A stretch of DNA of 64,000 nt, from contig NW_026947486.1 in NCBI RefSeq assembly GCF_034190915.1, forward strand, positions 21,478,001 to 21,542,000, written 5' to 3'. The notes below the pieces were generated by a model, which was not told the origin of the DNA, searched no databases, and worked only from the letters and a program-made list of their open reading frames with translations. This document shows, in pieces, positions 1 to 12,440 of this stretch. Both the position numbers and the translations under genes were made by a program. The stretch's first letter is position 1; each line of letters begins with the position of its first letter. The stretch is from Cavia porcellus. Taxonomy: Eukaryota; Chordata; Mammalia; Rodentia; Caviidae.

Positions 1-2200
1 GGGAGGTGCTGGCTTGGTTTCCCTGAGGCCTATGCTCCAACATGGCATGGATCTCAGGAGACACTGCTAGATCTCTCTCTGGAAGGGCTGCAGTGGTCCA
101 CACTACTGCCGCTTAACATTGAGGGGAGGTGCTGCCTTGGCTTCCCAGAGTCCTAAGTTCCAACATGGCGGGGATCTCTGGAGACACTGTTGTGCTCCCC
201 CTGGAAGTGCTGAATTCTGCCAACCTGCCTCTGCTTACAGGGTGAAGAGATTTTGTCTTGGCTTCCCAGAGTCCTAACTTCCAGCATGGCGTGTATCTCA
301 GGAGACAGTGCAAGATCTCTCCCTGAAAGGGCTGTAGTGGGCCACACTACCTCCACTTACTAGGGAGGGGAGGTGCTGGCTTGGCTTCCCTGAGGCCTAA
401 GCTCCAACATGGCATGGATCACAGGAGACACTGCTAGTTCTCCCCGTGGAAGGGATACAGCGGTCTAAACTACTGCTGCTTACCAGGGAGGGGAGGTGCT
501 AGCTTGGCTTCCCAGTGTCCTAAGTTCAAACATGGCTTTTATCTCAGGAGACACTGTTGTCCTCCCCCTGACAGGGCTGCAGTCTGCGAACCTGCCTCCC
601 CTTACAGGGAGGAGAGTAGCTGGCTTGGCTTTCCAGTATCTGAAGTTCCAACATGGAGTGGATCTCAGGAGACATTGCTCGTTCTCCCCCTGGAAGGACT
701 GCAGTGGGCTATACTACCTGTTCTTACCAGGGATGTGAGGTGCTGGCTTGGCTTCCCAGAGACCTAACTTCCAGCATGGCGTGTATCTCAGGAGACAGTG
801 CTAGATCTCTCTCTGAAAGGGCTGTAGTGGGCCACACTACCTCCACTTACCAGGAATGGGAGGTGCTGGCTTGGCTTCCCAGAGTCCTAATCTCCAACAT
901 GACATGGATCTCAGGAGACACTGCTAGTTTTGCACCTGGAAGGGATTCAGTGGCTACACTACTGCCCTTAAAATGGAGGGTAGGTGCTGGTTTTTCTTGC
1001 CAGGGCCATAATTTCGCACATGTCGTGGAACTCAGGAGACAGTGCTGTTCTCCCCCTGGAAGGGCTGCAGTCTGCCAACCTGCCTCCGCTTACAGGGAGG
1101 AGAGATGCTTGCTTGGCTACCCAGAATCTGAAGTTCCAACATGGAGTGGATCTCAGGAGACATTGCTAGTTGTCCCCTTGGAAGGACTGCAGTGGGCTAA
1201 ACTACCAGCGCTTACCAGGGAGGGGAGGTGCTGCCTTGGTTTCCCAGTGTCCTAAGTTCCAGCATGGCGTGTATCTCAGGAGACAGTGCTAGATCTCTCC
1301 CTGAAAGGGCTGTAGTTGGCCACACTCCCTCCACTTACCAGGGATGGGAGGTGCTGGCTTGGCTTCCCAGAGTCCTAATCTCCAACATCACATGGATCTC
1401 AGGAGACACTGCTAGTTTTGTACCTGTAAGGCATGCAGTGGGCTAAACTACTGCCCATAAAATGTAGGGGATGTTCTGACTTCGCTTCCCAGAGTCCTAA
1501 GTTCCAACATCCCGGGGATCTCAGGAGACACTCCTGTTCTCCCCTGGAAGGGCTGCAGTCTGCCGCCTGGCCTCTCCTTACAGGGAGGAGAGATGCTGGC
1601 TTTGTTTCCCTGTGTACTAAGTAACAGCATGGCATGGATCTCAGGAGACACTGCTAGATCTCTCACTGGAAGGGCTGCAGTTGGCCACACTTCGGCTGCT
1701 TACCAGTGAGAGGAGGTGCTGGCTTGGTTTCCCAGAGGCCTAAGCTCCAACATGGCGTTCATCACAGGAGACACTGCTAGTTTTCCCCCTGGAAGGGATA
1801 TAGTCGTCTGAACTACTGCCGCTTACCGTGGAGTGGAAGTGCTAGGTTGGCTTCCCAGAGTCCTAAGTTCCAACATGGCTTTAATCTCAGGCGATGCTGT
1901 TAACCTCCCCCTGGAAGGGCTGCAGTCTTGCAGCCTGCCTCTGCTTACATGGAGGGGAGATGCTGGCTTGGCTTCCCAGAGTCCTATGTTCCAGCTTGGC
2001 GCGGATCTCAGGAGACACTGCTAGATCTGTCCCTGGAATGGCTGCAGTGGGCCACACTACCACCGCTTACCAGTGAGGGGAGGTGCTGGCTTGGCTTCCC
2101 AGAGTCCTAAGCTCCAACATGGCATGGATCTCAGGAGACACTCCTAGTTGTTCCCCTGGAAGCGCTGTAGGCTGCCACCCTACCTTCACTTACCAGGGAG
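1..2200. repeat. Minisatellite of ~121-bp monomers with higher-order structure
   Basis: About 18 tandem monomers of roughly 120-123 bp fill this interval. Each carries the core phrases GGTGCTGGCTTGGCTTCCCA, CTCCAACATGGCATGGATCT and CAGGAGACACTGCTAG in the same order. Monomers fall into types, and the four monomers at about 496-980 recur in the same order at about 981-1465, giving a higher-order unit near 485 bp. The array starts before the left edge and stops at the (GT)n tract. Long frames across it (for example 653-1255) follow from the monomer length and are not genes. Confidence 0.93.
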
Positions 2201-2203
2201 GGG

Positions 2204-2204
2204 T

Positions 2205-2250
<46 letters not shown>

Positions 2251-2260
2251 TGTTTGTGTA
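2204..2260. repeat. (GT)n microsatellite
   Basis: An uninterrupted TG dinucleotide run followed by TTTG variants directly closes the 121-bp minisatellite array. Confidence 0.97.
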
Positions 2261-2950
2261 AGATTGACATGCAGGCCAGCCAACTAAGTGGTGAAGACTC
2301 ATCCCACTTATGAGTGGTGCCAACCAGCAGGCTGAATGAAGCCTGAATGGGATAAAAAGTGATGAGAAGAATTGTGCCTATTTCGAAGTTTCCAGTCTTC
2401 CTATGCCTTTTGCTGTGATTGCCTTTGGAACATTGGTTTCCAGGTTTCCAATTTCTTTGCCTTCCAATTCAGACTCACAGTGGTGACCCTCCAATGAGCT
2501 TCCAGGCCTATGACCTTGGACTGGTGCTGCAACCTTGTGACCCTATCTTGTTCAGTGGCTTCCATCTTCTTTCCTGGGCAGCTGCCGGATCCTCCAGGTC
2601 TCCAATGCACAGATGGGCATTGTGGATTCTTCCATCTCTGATCCTGCAAACAACCATTATAGACCCTCTCATCTGATCCTGTATACCTTCAAATCCCTTT
2701 GCATAATTATACATATATTTTCTTTTGATCTTACTTTTCTAGAGAACCCTAATACAGAAAACAAGGTGGTGATGAAAGGCTTTTCTGAGGATGTGACTTT
2801 CATGACAAGTTGAGATAAATGCATTCTCATCTTGTATATGTAGCTGACTGAGATCTGCAGGGAGTGGGGTTGGAAGTTCTCATGAAGAAACACTCAAGGT
2901 GCTACAAAGGGATCTCCTTTCAAGTGGAAGAAGCAAGATGGAAAGATGGA
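2261..2950. other. Unassigned intergenic sequence
   Basis: No gene, splice-bounded exon or clear repeat was recognised. A phrase near 2738-2760 (TTCTAGAGAACCCTAATACA) resembles old MaLR-type LTR ends, so part of this may be an eroded LTR. Confidence 0.4.
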
Positions 2951-2952
2951 AA

Positions 2953-3300
2953 GTGCTATGGTTTGCGTCTAGATGGCCCCACAAAGCCTCACACAGTCAT
3001 AGGGGGAGGACTTTTCAGAGATGGCTGAATATAGAGTTTGTGTTTGATTCATGTCCAGTGCAGGATTAAGGGTGTGCTACACCGTATAATATAAGGGACA
3101 GAGAAAGTCTTGCCTCTTCCCCTTGCTGATTCTGCTATCTTTTACTGCCATGAACTATTGCCCCTTTGCCATGTTCTACTCTGCCTTGGAGCCAGCTGAT
3201 TATGGACTAAAACTTCTACAAACTGCATATAAACTTTTTCTCCTTTTACTTTGAGTGTTGGGTATTTTGTCTTAGCAACTAAGACAGAATTCAGTACCAC
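2953..3300 (+). mobile_element. MaLR-type (ERVL-MaLR) LTR
   Basis: The sequence opens with the TGCTATGGTTTG-like start and closes with TTTTGTCTTAGCAACTAAGACAG, the typical ends of MST/MLT-class LTRs. In between is the passage CTGCCTTGGAGCCAGC...GGACTAAAACTTCTACAAACTG, which also occurs in the LTRs at 34880 and 38708. It is plus-oriented and followed by internal sequence. Confidence 0.75.
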
Positions 3301-3765
3301 AGTCAGTCATTGTTGTGACTGTATTTGGCTGTGTGGTTCAGGAGCCTTTGGAAATGCCTTGTGGGAATAATTTGGAAAGATTTGGAAATGGTGATTGAAA
3401 ATTAGAGCTAAAATGCCTTAAGCTGTGCTGCATGGGAAATCCTGGACAGAGCTCAGAAGATCAGAAGGCTAACAGAAGTCTTATCAGTAAAGACCAGCCT
3501 CAGGTGAATTCTGTTGGGAAAGACTGCATTAGTTATTAGACTCCAGATAATGAGTGTTATGCCTTGGCAGAAAGTTTGTCTGCATTGTGCTCATGTCAAG
3601 AGACTTTGGCTGTGATTAAGATTAAGGGCAGAAGACTAATCTTGCAGAAGAAATTTCAAGGTCCCTTGAAGTGGTGGCATAGTTACTGTTGGGGACTTTT
3701 AACCAAATCTGTGTTGAGAATCAAGAGCAAAAGGCCCAACAGAATTATTTTATTTTATTTGTGTG
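3301..3765 (+). mobile_element. MaLR internal-region fragment
   Basis: This follows the LTR at 2953 in the same orientation. Its translation around 3564-3740 shares short blocks (AESLSA.CSC.ETL, then LRIK) with the minus-strand internal region of the complete MaLR copy at 40060-40300. The two are therefore the same internal sequence in opposite orientation. It is degenerate and non-coding. Confidence 0.7.
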
Positions 3766-3769
3766 TGTG

Positions 3770-4420
3770 ATTACATAATGATATTTTTATTTTAAAGAGA
3801 AAAAAGAAATAGAAGAAAAATCAAGAAACAAAAAAATCACAAAAACAACAAAACCAAAGGACAACAACAACAAAGAACAACATTAGCTATATAGGTTTTC
3901 AAAACAAGATGATAGGAATTTAACAATTGTTATTATATCACATATTGTTATCTTCAAAATAGTTAGATTATCAGATACAGGAATAAAACAAAACAGTAAA
4001 ATGGAACAAAATATTGGACTTCTAAAACAAGACAGAAGAAAATCCCCCACTTGCTATAATGCATATTTTTATCCTCCATCTAGATGCTCAGACTACCAGC
4101 TTTAGGTCTACAAAGTCAATCAAACAATAGAAAGTATGAAGTTATTATTTTAACTTCAGTTACTATCATCTCAGTCTGACTTCCTCTGAGTTAGCCCATT
4201 GCTTACTGGATGGAGAAAGGAGACTCATTCTTCTTGTCTCCCAGCCTGCACACTGGTTGGCTCAAAGGAAGACATGGTTTGGCTTCTTGATTCTCTTCTA
4301 ATTTCACATGGCCAACAGAATGATTTAAACGTAAGTTTGGCCAGAAAGAAAGCTCTAGTAAAGCCATGGACTGCAAAGATACTGCACAGGAGATCTTGAT
4401 TGCTGAGAAGGAATAGGAGA
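3770..4420 (-). repeat. L1/HAL1-type A-rich 3' tail fragment
   Basis: It begins with a T-rich to TTTTAAAGAGAAAA transition and continues in A/C-rich sequence with phrases (ATGCTCAGACTACCAGCTTTAG) that recur at 25071-25120. It has the look of the minus-oriented LINE 3' tails found elsewhere in this window. It holds no open frame of interest. Confidence 0.55.
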
Positions 4421-4940
4421 ATAGAAATTATGGTCTGAGGGCGTCACAAGAAGCTACAGGATTCTAGCCTTTTCAGCTTCAGAGTTGCAAAAGTGTAAGC
4501 CTGCTTTAAGAAGAGAGCCTCAGAGGATCATGTTCCAGAATGGTGGTAGCCTAAAGAATTTGTTCCTTGGAATTGGTGGGGATTTTTCAGAGGTGGCTGG
4601 ATCTAGAGTATGTGATGCTGAGATCAAGGATGTGTGATTATTAAATTAGTTTACTGACTGCTTTGACATAGTAATGGAAGTGGATAATGGGAAGGGCCTC
4701 CCTGGGTGTCAGTGCTACCCATCTAAGGTAGTATAGTACAGTAAAAAAGTAGTGTAACTAACAATCAGCACTGACCAGAATGAAAAAAACATTAAGTGGA
4801 GCTTAAATCCTTTCATAGCTTGAGGAATTTGTAAGTAGGTGACCTAACCCAAACAAGAACAGGTTTTCTCTGGACTACCTAAGTATCATGGGTGAAAGAA
4901 TTTACTAGACCATTTAGAACACCTACAATTTTAAGACTAA
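4421..4940. other. Unassigned intergenic sequence
   Basis: I see no gene or recognisable repeat here. Confidence 0.4.
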
Positions 4941-4949
4941 AGTCCTAAA

Positions 4950-5675
4950 TTGTGCTGCCATTTTTTTTAAATTTTAAAGAGAACAAAAGAAAACAGAATG
5001 AAACAAAGCAAATCAGAACAGTAAAATGTAAGCAACACAGCAGTTCACAACAAAAGAACTAGACATCAACAGTAGCTAACATAATGTCTCTGTTCTTTGA
5101 AATAGTTGAATATACCTTCAAACACAATAATATCAAACATAACAATATAGTAAAAAAACATTAAAAGAAGGAAAGCATTACAGGACTTCAAAACCAAATA
5201 ACAGGAAATGAACAATGGCTGCTATAATACCTCATTTTCCTCAAAAAATTTGTCTATAACATCACACATAATAAAATCAAATAAAACACAACAGGATGGA
5301 ACCAATCAAAACAGAAGAATAAAAGCATGGTAGGACTTCAAAACAAGATGATAGTAAATCAGCAATAGCTACCATAATGTCTTGTGTTCTTCAAAATAGC
5401 GTTCATACCATCTCACATAATAAAATCAAACCAAACAAAATAAAATCAGACCAATGAATGAAAGCATTATAAGACTTCAAAACAATATAATAGGAAACCA
5501 TGATTACTATGATACTTCCCATTATATTCAAAATAGCTGCCTTTACCATCTAAAAGCATAAAACCTAACAAAAGACAGAACAAAGCCAAACCTAATAAAA
5601 TTGTGTAAACAATGCAAGAGTTCAAGATAAGACATTAAGAAACTGACAGTAGTTTCCACCTTTCCCTCCCTTTGC
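4950..5675 (-). repeat. Array of diverged ~130-150 bp A-rich tail units
   Basis: Starting from a T8 run, repeated phrases such as GACTTCAAAAC.A.ATAATAGG, ACCATAATGTCT and CACATAATAAAATCAAA recur about every 130-150 bp. The same units occur 3' of ORF1 in the HAL1-like elements at 53.3-54.3 and 62.3-62.9 kb. I interpret this as an extra copy of that tail. Confidence 0.6.
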
Positions 5676-8600
5676 TTTTTTAAAAATTTTATTTAAAGAA
5701 AGACTAAACAAAACAGAAAATGGGTAAAAACGATACATACTTTCAAAGAAAGAATAAACAATAAGAAATCACTAGTTGATATTTACATATTGTCCTCTTA
5801 CAAATGTTATTCAAGATACAAAAGTGGAACATATAAAGTGGGATTTCAAACAATGAGACTGCAACAAGTTCTGTTCAACAACAACAAAAAAAGTCACTCT
5901 GAGCAAAGAATAATAGTATTGCTAGGTTTCACATTATGATACTCCTGGATCAGCACTGGGTACTATAGTGTCTCTTTTTCTTCAAAGTATCTGTTAATTT
6001 CATCATGTGTCATAAGATCAGTTCTCATAAACTGTTTATTGGTTCTATGCATGCATGAGTCTTAACACGTATTTCTATCCTTTATGTATTAGAAGGAGGA
6101 ACAAAACAAAGCAAGACAAAACAAAACATATTCCTATAAGCATATGAAATGAAAAAGACATATAAGACCACTGTAGAAGGGGTTCTACCATGGTTACTGT
6201 GTTGTCTCTTGTTATCTCCAATAGAATTGGCTATGTCATCAGACATAGTATAACTGAATATATCAGTAAATAACAGTATTAATAAAAACACAATTTTGTA
6301 TGTAGTATAAAACTTCAAAAACAGGTAGTAATCAAACCAGAATGGGTATCATAGTGAGTCTTGTCATCTTCAGTGTAATTGCCTAAACTCTCAGGCCTGA
6401 TACTATCCATCATACAAGTTTTGAATAAAATCTGTCAATACCAAACAGCAATCAAACAAACCAGATTTTACTAAGATCAGTCATGATAAACCAGTATAAG
6501 TCATACAGAGCTCCAAATTAAGTTAATAGGAAATTAAAGATGATTATTGTGCTATATCCTGGTATTTTTGGGATAGCTGTCTGTGCCCTCAAATCTAATG
6601 CAACTAGAAAAACTGGGACAGAACAAAATCTATCTAAGCAGAGAGGTGTGAGTAATATGGGTTTTAAATCCTGATACACTATTAACAATATCTTCTGCCA
6701 TCTTTTTAAAGACTATTCCTCCCCTTTCACTTCCCCAGGGTGCACTGTGTATTTTTGGGTCTCACCTAGACCTTCAGTTTTAAATTGGGGGTGGGCAACC
6801 TGCTATTTACCTAAGTGGTTCCAAACTTTCTCCCTCCTGTACTTGATCTCTAATTATATTCTTTTACTTATTAAAGCCTGTCTTTCTAACCTATTCACAA
6901 ATACTGGTCTAGTTGCCCCTATTATTCTCTGGCTCCCTGTCCCATACAGAATTATTTCCCTATATTTGACTTTCAGTCCATATACCCTTTTTCAGGTTAA
7001 TTATATTTTTTATAAAGCACATCTCAGTGGACCCTAACCTCCTGATCTCAAGGCCGTCTATATTAGAGTTTATAACCAACCTTCTCTGCCTCATTTCTGT
7101 TATGCTTTGTTTTCCATTTTGTTGTCTGCTTTTTTTCTTCATTCTGTTTTCTGCTCCATTCCTTGAGGCCTCTCTGCCACTGTTCCTGGAATCCTGGCAC
7201 TTTTCTCTCACTCTAGAAAGCCCTGTAGTATTCTCTGTAGATTTGGATTGGTGGATGCGAATTTCCCCAGTTCCTCTTTGTCTTGGAAGGTTCTTGTTTC
7301 TCCATTAATTTCTAGAGACAGTTTTTCAGGGTATATCAATCTGGGATGGAGGTTATTTTCTTTCAGGGCTTGGAATATTTTGCTCCAGGCTCTTCTTGAC
7401 TTGATGGTTGTGTCGAGAAGTCTGCCATAATTCTGATGGGCCTTCCTTTATAGGTGGTCTGTTTCTTGTCTCTGACAGCTTTTAATATTCTGTTCTTATA
7501 TTGGATCTCTGGAATATTGATTATTATATGCCTGGGTGTAGTTCTGTTTTGACTGTAGGTGGCTGGAGTATTGTAGGCCTCATACATCTGAGTATCTTTT
7601 CCTTTTCCTATGTTTGGGAGGTTTTCCTTAATTATTTCTGTGAATAACCTTTGTAGTTCCTTTGTTTGTACCCCACCTTCTTCATTCACATTCTTTATTC
7701 TCAAGTTATAGATCGTCTTGTCATCTTCTAGCCTTTGTATTATTACTGCTTATTTCTTTGTTATTTTAAAAAAGTTTTTCCTTAGTTCCACATTACAAAC
7801 CTGTCCTCCAGTTTGGATAATCTATCCTTAGTTTCTTTCAAGCAGTTTTGCCAGCTTTCAATGGAATTCTTAATTTCCTGGTGATCTCTTCTGCTTTATG
7901 TATTCTATATTTTCTTTATGTTCTTCATCAAATGGTTCTCTCCTTTGTGTTCCTCCCTTCTTCCATCTGTGTCTTCTTCAGAGGTGTTCAGCATCTCTTT
8001 CATTAATCTTCTTATATCTTGCTTTACTTGGTTAAATATTTCAGTTTTGGACTCATCTATGAGGTCCTGAATATATTTCTTTATGTCCACTGATGCTGTG
8101 TCTGATATTGCATGTTTGCTGTCCTCAATCTCTTTTGTATTTACCTATCCTGGGTCAATGTTTTCAGGGTTGGGGGTTGGGGGATTTTTCTTATTGTTTC
8201 GTCTTTTCATATTTTTTGTTTCTTCCATACAGGCATATAAAGAAGGCTCCAGCCCCCTTTTTTGTTGTTGATTCTGGTTCTTCTGAAGTGCACTGCTAGG
8301 TGACCCTGCCTACTCCAGTGTGCCACTGAAGCACAAATAGGGATGGTGTATGTTGGCCCCTACCCTCCGGGTCAGCCAGCCCACCAAGGCCTTCACTGCA
8401 CCTTAGTGTGTGCAGTTGGGAATTGGTCTGGGACACCCTACTGGTTCCCAGCCAGGGACGTGACCCAGGCCAAGCACATCTGACCGATCCCGTCTGGGAA
8501 GGGAACAACTGACTGAAGTCTTTGCAGTACCTTGTTTCTGCCAGTCCTGCCGGTTCCAGGATGTCATTCCCTTTGCCGTGGAAAGGTTTTATTCCCGACA

Positions 8601-9125
8601 CTCACCACAGGTCAATGCAGGTCTCCTCCCAGCTCTGCTTTCTGTTGGTCTCGCTGATCCCTGACCTCAGTGCTCTGCACCCCAGTGCGACTGTGGCTAT
8701 AGCGAGTCAAAACAGCGGGAACCCAGGCAGTTAGCTGAGTCACAGCAGTGCGAGTTTGGACACCCCAGCCAGTGCAGTTCTCTGGTTCACTGCAACCTTC
8801 TGCCCTTACATCCCCTCACCAAGGCCTTCAGGCTTGCCCGCCACCAGCTTTGCTGTGCCTGTGCATCTCTGGGTTCCAACAGTGCCTCTGGCACAGTGGG
8901 ACCAGCTCTGGTGAGAGCGCCACCAGCTGCTGCCTTCTTCTGTTCAAGTTCTTCTTTTTAAAAATTCTTTCTGTGGGCTTCAATTCTCACTTTAGTTTCT
9001 TCCTTGGTCGAGGAGACCTACGTCTTTCCTGCTTTTCCTCCTCCAGAATGCTATATTCCAGCATCTGGGCTGTTTCTCTCAGAGAGGCTTTTTACTTTGC
9101 TGCTTACTGTTCCACCATCTTCCCA
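5676..9125 (-). mobile_element. HAL1-like LINE (5'UTR + ORF1 + tail, no ORF2), copy A
   Basis: Reading on the minus strand, a GC-rich 5' region (about 8290-9125) leads into ORF1 remnants (about 7060-8100). Next come A-rich tail units (about 5900-6690) and the L1-type 3'UTR (from about 5900 down to the T-rich end near 5680). ORF1 is visible as a coiled-coil stretch (around 7905-8090) and a stretch ending in basic, IQYKNRILKA-like residues (7363-7704). No endonuclease or reverse transcriptase sequence lies between ORF1 and the tail. About 340 bp at 6700-7035 is extra compared with the other copies. Frames are broken, so it is inactive. Confidence 0.75.
7363..8090 (-). pseudogene. L1/HAL1 ORF1 remnant
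   Basis: Two separated minus-strand frames carry parts of an L1-type ORF1 protein. The upstream part (7905-8090) is rich in charged heptad-like residues, as in the coiled coil. The downstream part (7363-7704) matches the RNA-binding/C-terminal region, with NIPEIQYKNRILKAVRDK-type sequence. Stops and frameshifts separate them. In active LINEs this protein binds the element's own RNA. Confidence 0.75.
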
Positions 9126-9129
9126 GATC

Positions 9130-10053
9130 CTGCCATTTTTGTCTATAGAAACAGCAAGACCATGAAAGTGAGTTTCTAGTACCAGCTGCCAGTTAAGGCT
9201 TTAGGAGAGTATGAAATGTTGAGGAAAGACATAACATCTTAAGGAAGACTGGGAGAGCCATTACAGTATCAACACTGACAAGAAAAAGTCACCCAAAAGA
9301 CCTACGAAAGAGCTTACTGTAATTCCACAAAGGTAGAGACAACTTGTTTCTTTTTGCCTAGATAAGAAGGCATCTTAATGGCAAAGTGATAACCATAGAA
9401 GCTGTTAAGTCACCCTCCAACTTTCTATATTCATAACTTTATTTAAAAAGTCCATAAAAGTCTTTATTAACATTTCTGTTCAACGTAATCCAAAGATCTC
9501 TTGTTACATAGCTCTTGGGGCTCCAGTAGGAAACTCAAAGAAAGATAAGCTAAAATGTGAAAATAACTTTGCTCTTAAGGACTAGTAGCAATCCTATATA
9601 TGAAGACTATAGTCCTTTACCAAACTGGTAACTAATATGATTAGGTTATTATGGAGATCTAGCAAGGAAAAGAAATATGGGTGATCTTGAGGGATTGTGA
9701 ACTGTGTGAGATGTTATGAAATATGAACACATTATTAGACATAAAAGTTGGCCTTATAGTGAACAGCCTGATGGTCTTTTAATGTAAAATGCTTACTGAG
9801 CTTCCCAGCATGCCTTGCATTAGCTTAGGTTGCTATAACATCAGGCATTGTGACCTAACAACCCTGCTGTTACACCTGAGTCAAAGCCAGTGGAAAGCCT
9901 CCTGGTCCTTCAGTCTGGCCTAACAGCTGACAGGGGTGGCAGCCAGCTGCAGGTGCCCAAGAACTTGGCACTGCCCAGTTCCATCTGAAGGGGCACACCT
10001 CCTTTCAGGGTGACACATTTTTGGCCAAAAATCCAGAAGAACTTCATATCAAG
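9130..10053 (+). other. AKAP4 upstream region with a possible 5' exon
   Basis: No repeat was recognised from about 9130 to 10050. The sequence ends with CTTCATATCAAG followed by GTAATA at 10054, a plausible splice donor. About 780 bp downstream, the acceptor at 10831-10834 places the first AKAP4 codon exactly at the exon start, so at least one upstream exon must exist. The exon ending at 10053 is a candidate non-coding first exon. I did not find a TATA box or the short alternative N-terminal exon known from other mammals. Confidence 0.3.
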
Positions 10054-10379
10054 GTAATAAGATTATAAATTTTCTCTTTTTGTTTCTTTTTTTAGATTTA
10101 TCCTGAGACTGTGTCCAAATCATATGACAGAAGACTCTGCTTCCTTCCTTATCTTTCTAAGTCAGTTTTCACTAGCTCTTGATAAAAAAAGAAAGAAAAA
10201 TTTCTTTTCTGAGTGCATTATAAGCCTCAGAAGACTTTTTCTGTAAATTTTCCCAAATTTTGTAGAAATTCTTGAAAGAAGAGCACTAAATGATCTTGGG
10301 GACTGGCTGGGATGGTAAGGGTAAGAATAGAGTGTTAGTATGTGAAAAAATAGCCATTAGAGGGTAACTAAGCCATTAG

Positions 10380-10545
10380 AGGAAAAAATAAGAGAGGGGA
10401 AGGAAGGGAGAGAAGGAAAGAAGGGAAGGAGGGAGAAGGGGAGGGATGAAAGAAGAGAAGAGGAAAGGAGGGTAATAAAGGGAGGGAGAAAGGGAGGGGA
10501 CAAAAGAAAGGAGGGAGGGAGGCAGAGAGAAAGAAGAAAGCTGAA
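10380..10545 (+). repeat. (GGAA/GGGA)n purine-rich simple repeat
   Basis: Irregular GGAAGGGAG/GAAAGAAGG units run for about 165 bp. This is purine-rich like the satellite further down but lacks its 210-bp monomer. It lies just upstream of the first AKAP4 coding exon. Confidence 0.85.
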
Positions 10546-10834
10546 AATTTGAGACTGTTTTGAAGTGCTAGAGGAAAAAGCAGGTCCAAATTATGAAGGG
10601 AATTGTTTCCTGGATTTGACCTTAGACTTTCCATAAAAGACTTTCCTATGCTTCAACTCCAGTTCGTTCATTTTTCTTCCCCATTGTTCACCTCTACTCC
10701 AGGCAGCTCCTAGACTTAAGATATATGAAATAAAGATAGGTTTCAGGAGCCTTTCCAGAGATTTTGGTCCAAACTGATCCCATTTCTAAAAAACACTTTT
10801 AAGCATTTCACATTTCTTTTCATTATCTTTATAG

Positions 10835-10927
10835 ATGTCTGATATCGACTGGTTAAACAGCTGCAGGGGTGTGTGCAAAGTAGATCTCTACAGCCCTGTA
10901 AGACAGCAAGATCAAGAACGAAAAGTG
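10835..10927 (+). CDS. AKAP4: AKAP4 coding exon 1 (N-terminus)
   Basis: The exon opens with ATG immediately after an ATAG acceptor and encodes 31 residues starting MSDIDWLNSCRGVCKVDL. This corresponds to the AKAP4 N-terminus (MSDDIDWL..RGVCKVDLY), here one Asp shorter. It ends in phase 0 at a GTG|GTAAGA donor. Another mammalian isoform adds about nine residues from an upstream exon, which I could not locate. The intron that follows is unusually loaded with satellite DNA. Confidence 0.92.
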
Positions 10928-12299
10928 GTAAGACACAAAATGACTACTGACAAGTAGGATAACTGCCATATGGGTATAGCTAGAGTAGGGCCCCAAATAA
11001 GCTTTTGGAGGCTGATACTGTGACTTCTCCAACCAAAAAAACTCAGTAAGGTCTTTCAGTATACATCAGAATATACATCACACAAGGATTGAGGGTGGGG
11101 GAGCCAAGAGAAGAGAGATGTGGGAGGGGGAGGACTCTGAGGAGAGGGGAGGGGCAGGGAGTAAGGGGGAGGGTGAGGAGGGGAAGGGAGGGGGGCAGGC
11201 TGTAGAGGGAGTAAGATACCAGTATACATCACAATATATATGACACAAGGGTTGAGGGTGGGGGAGCCAAGTGAGGAGAGATGTGGGAGGGGGAGGAGTG
11301 TGAGGGGAGGGGGGAGGAGGACTCTGAGGGGAGGGGAGGGGCAGGGAGTAAGGGGGAGGGAGAGGGAGTAAGGGGGAGGGTGAGGAGGGGAAGGGAGGGG
11401 GGCAGGCTGTAGAGGGAGTAAGATACCAGTACACATCACAATATATATGACACAAGGGTTGAGGGCGGGGGAGCCAAGTGAGGAGAGATGTGGGAGGGGG
11501 AGGAGTGTGAGGGGAGGGGGGAGGAGGAGGACTCTGAGGAGAGGGGAGGGGCAGGGAGTAAGGGGGAGGGGGAGGGAGTAAGGGGGAGGGTGAAAAGGGG
11601 AGGGGAGAGGGGCAGGCTGTAGAGGGAGTAAGATACCAGTATACATCACAATATATATGACACAAGGGTTGAGGGCGGGGTAGCCAAGTGAGGAGAGATG
11701 TGGGAGGGGGAGGAGTGGGAGGGGAGGGGGGAGGAGGACTCTGAGGAGAGGGGAGGGGCAGGGAGTAAGGGGGAGGGGGAGGGGAGTAGAGGGGAGGGTG
11801 AGGAGGGGAGGGGAGGGGGGCAGGCTGTAGAGGCAGTAAGATATCAGTATACATCACAATATATATGACACAAGGGTTGAGGGTGGGGGAGCCAAGTGAG
11901 GAGAGATGTGGGAGGGGGAGGAGTGTGAGGGGAGGGGGGAGGAGGAGGACTCTGAGGGGAGGGGAGGGGCAGGGAGTAAGGGGGAAGGGAGGGGAGTAGA
12001 GGGGAGGGTGAAGAGGGGAGGGGAGGGGGGCAGGCTGTAGAGGCAGTAAGATATCAGTATACATCACAATATATATCACAGAAGGGTTGAGGGCAGGGGA
12101 GCCAAGTGAGGAGAGATGTGGGGGTGGAGGACTGTGAGGGGAGGGGGGAGGAGGAAGACTTTGAGGGGAGGGGAGATGAGGGACAGTGAAGGGAGGGGTG
12201 GAAAGAGGAGGGCCAAAGGAATGGAAGGGAGGGATGGGGAGGGGAGGGAAAAGGAGAGAAGGGGAGGGGGAGTTGGGGAGGAAGGGAACAGGAGGGGAG

Positions 12300-12440
12300 T
12301 CCTCCTCCTCCCCCTTCCTCTCCTCTTCCCTCCCCTCCACTCTCCCCCCCTCCTTTCCCATCTCCTCCCCTCTTCTTCTCTCCCTTCCCTGCCCCTCCTC
12401 TCCCCACCTCTCTCCTCCAGTCTCCTCCCCTCCCCAGAAT
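12300..12440. repeat. Purine-to-pyrimidine strand-switch junction 1
   Basis: GAGGGGAGT gives way abruptly to CCTCCTCCTCCCCCTTCC and about 130 bp of C/T-rich sequence. This is an imperfect inverted copy of the adjacent G/A-rich tract, so the two could pair as a long hairpin. The cassette of about 85 bp that opens the next block follows directly. Confidence 0.85.

Noticed and set aside
653..1255. 200-codon plus-strand frame
   Set aside because: It follows the 121-bp minisatellite monomer and repeats the same phrases; no splice sites or similarity support a gene.
10380..10545. Possible outlying start of the AKAP4 intronic satellite
   Set aside because: It is purine-rich but lacks the TATACATCACAATATATA box and the 210-bp period, and lies upstream of the first coding exon; treated as a separate simple repeat.
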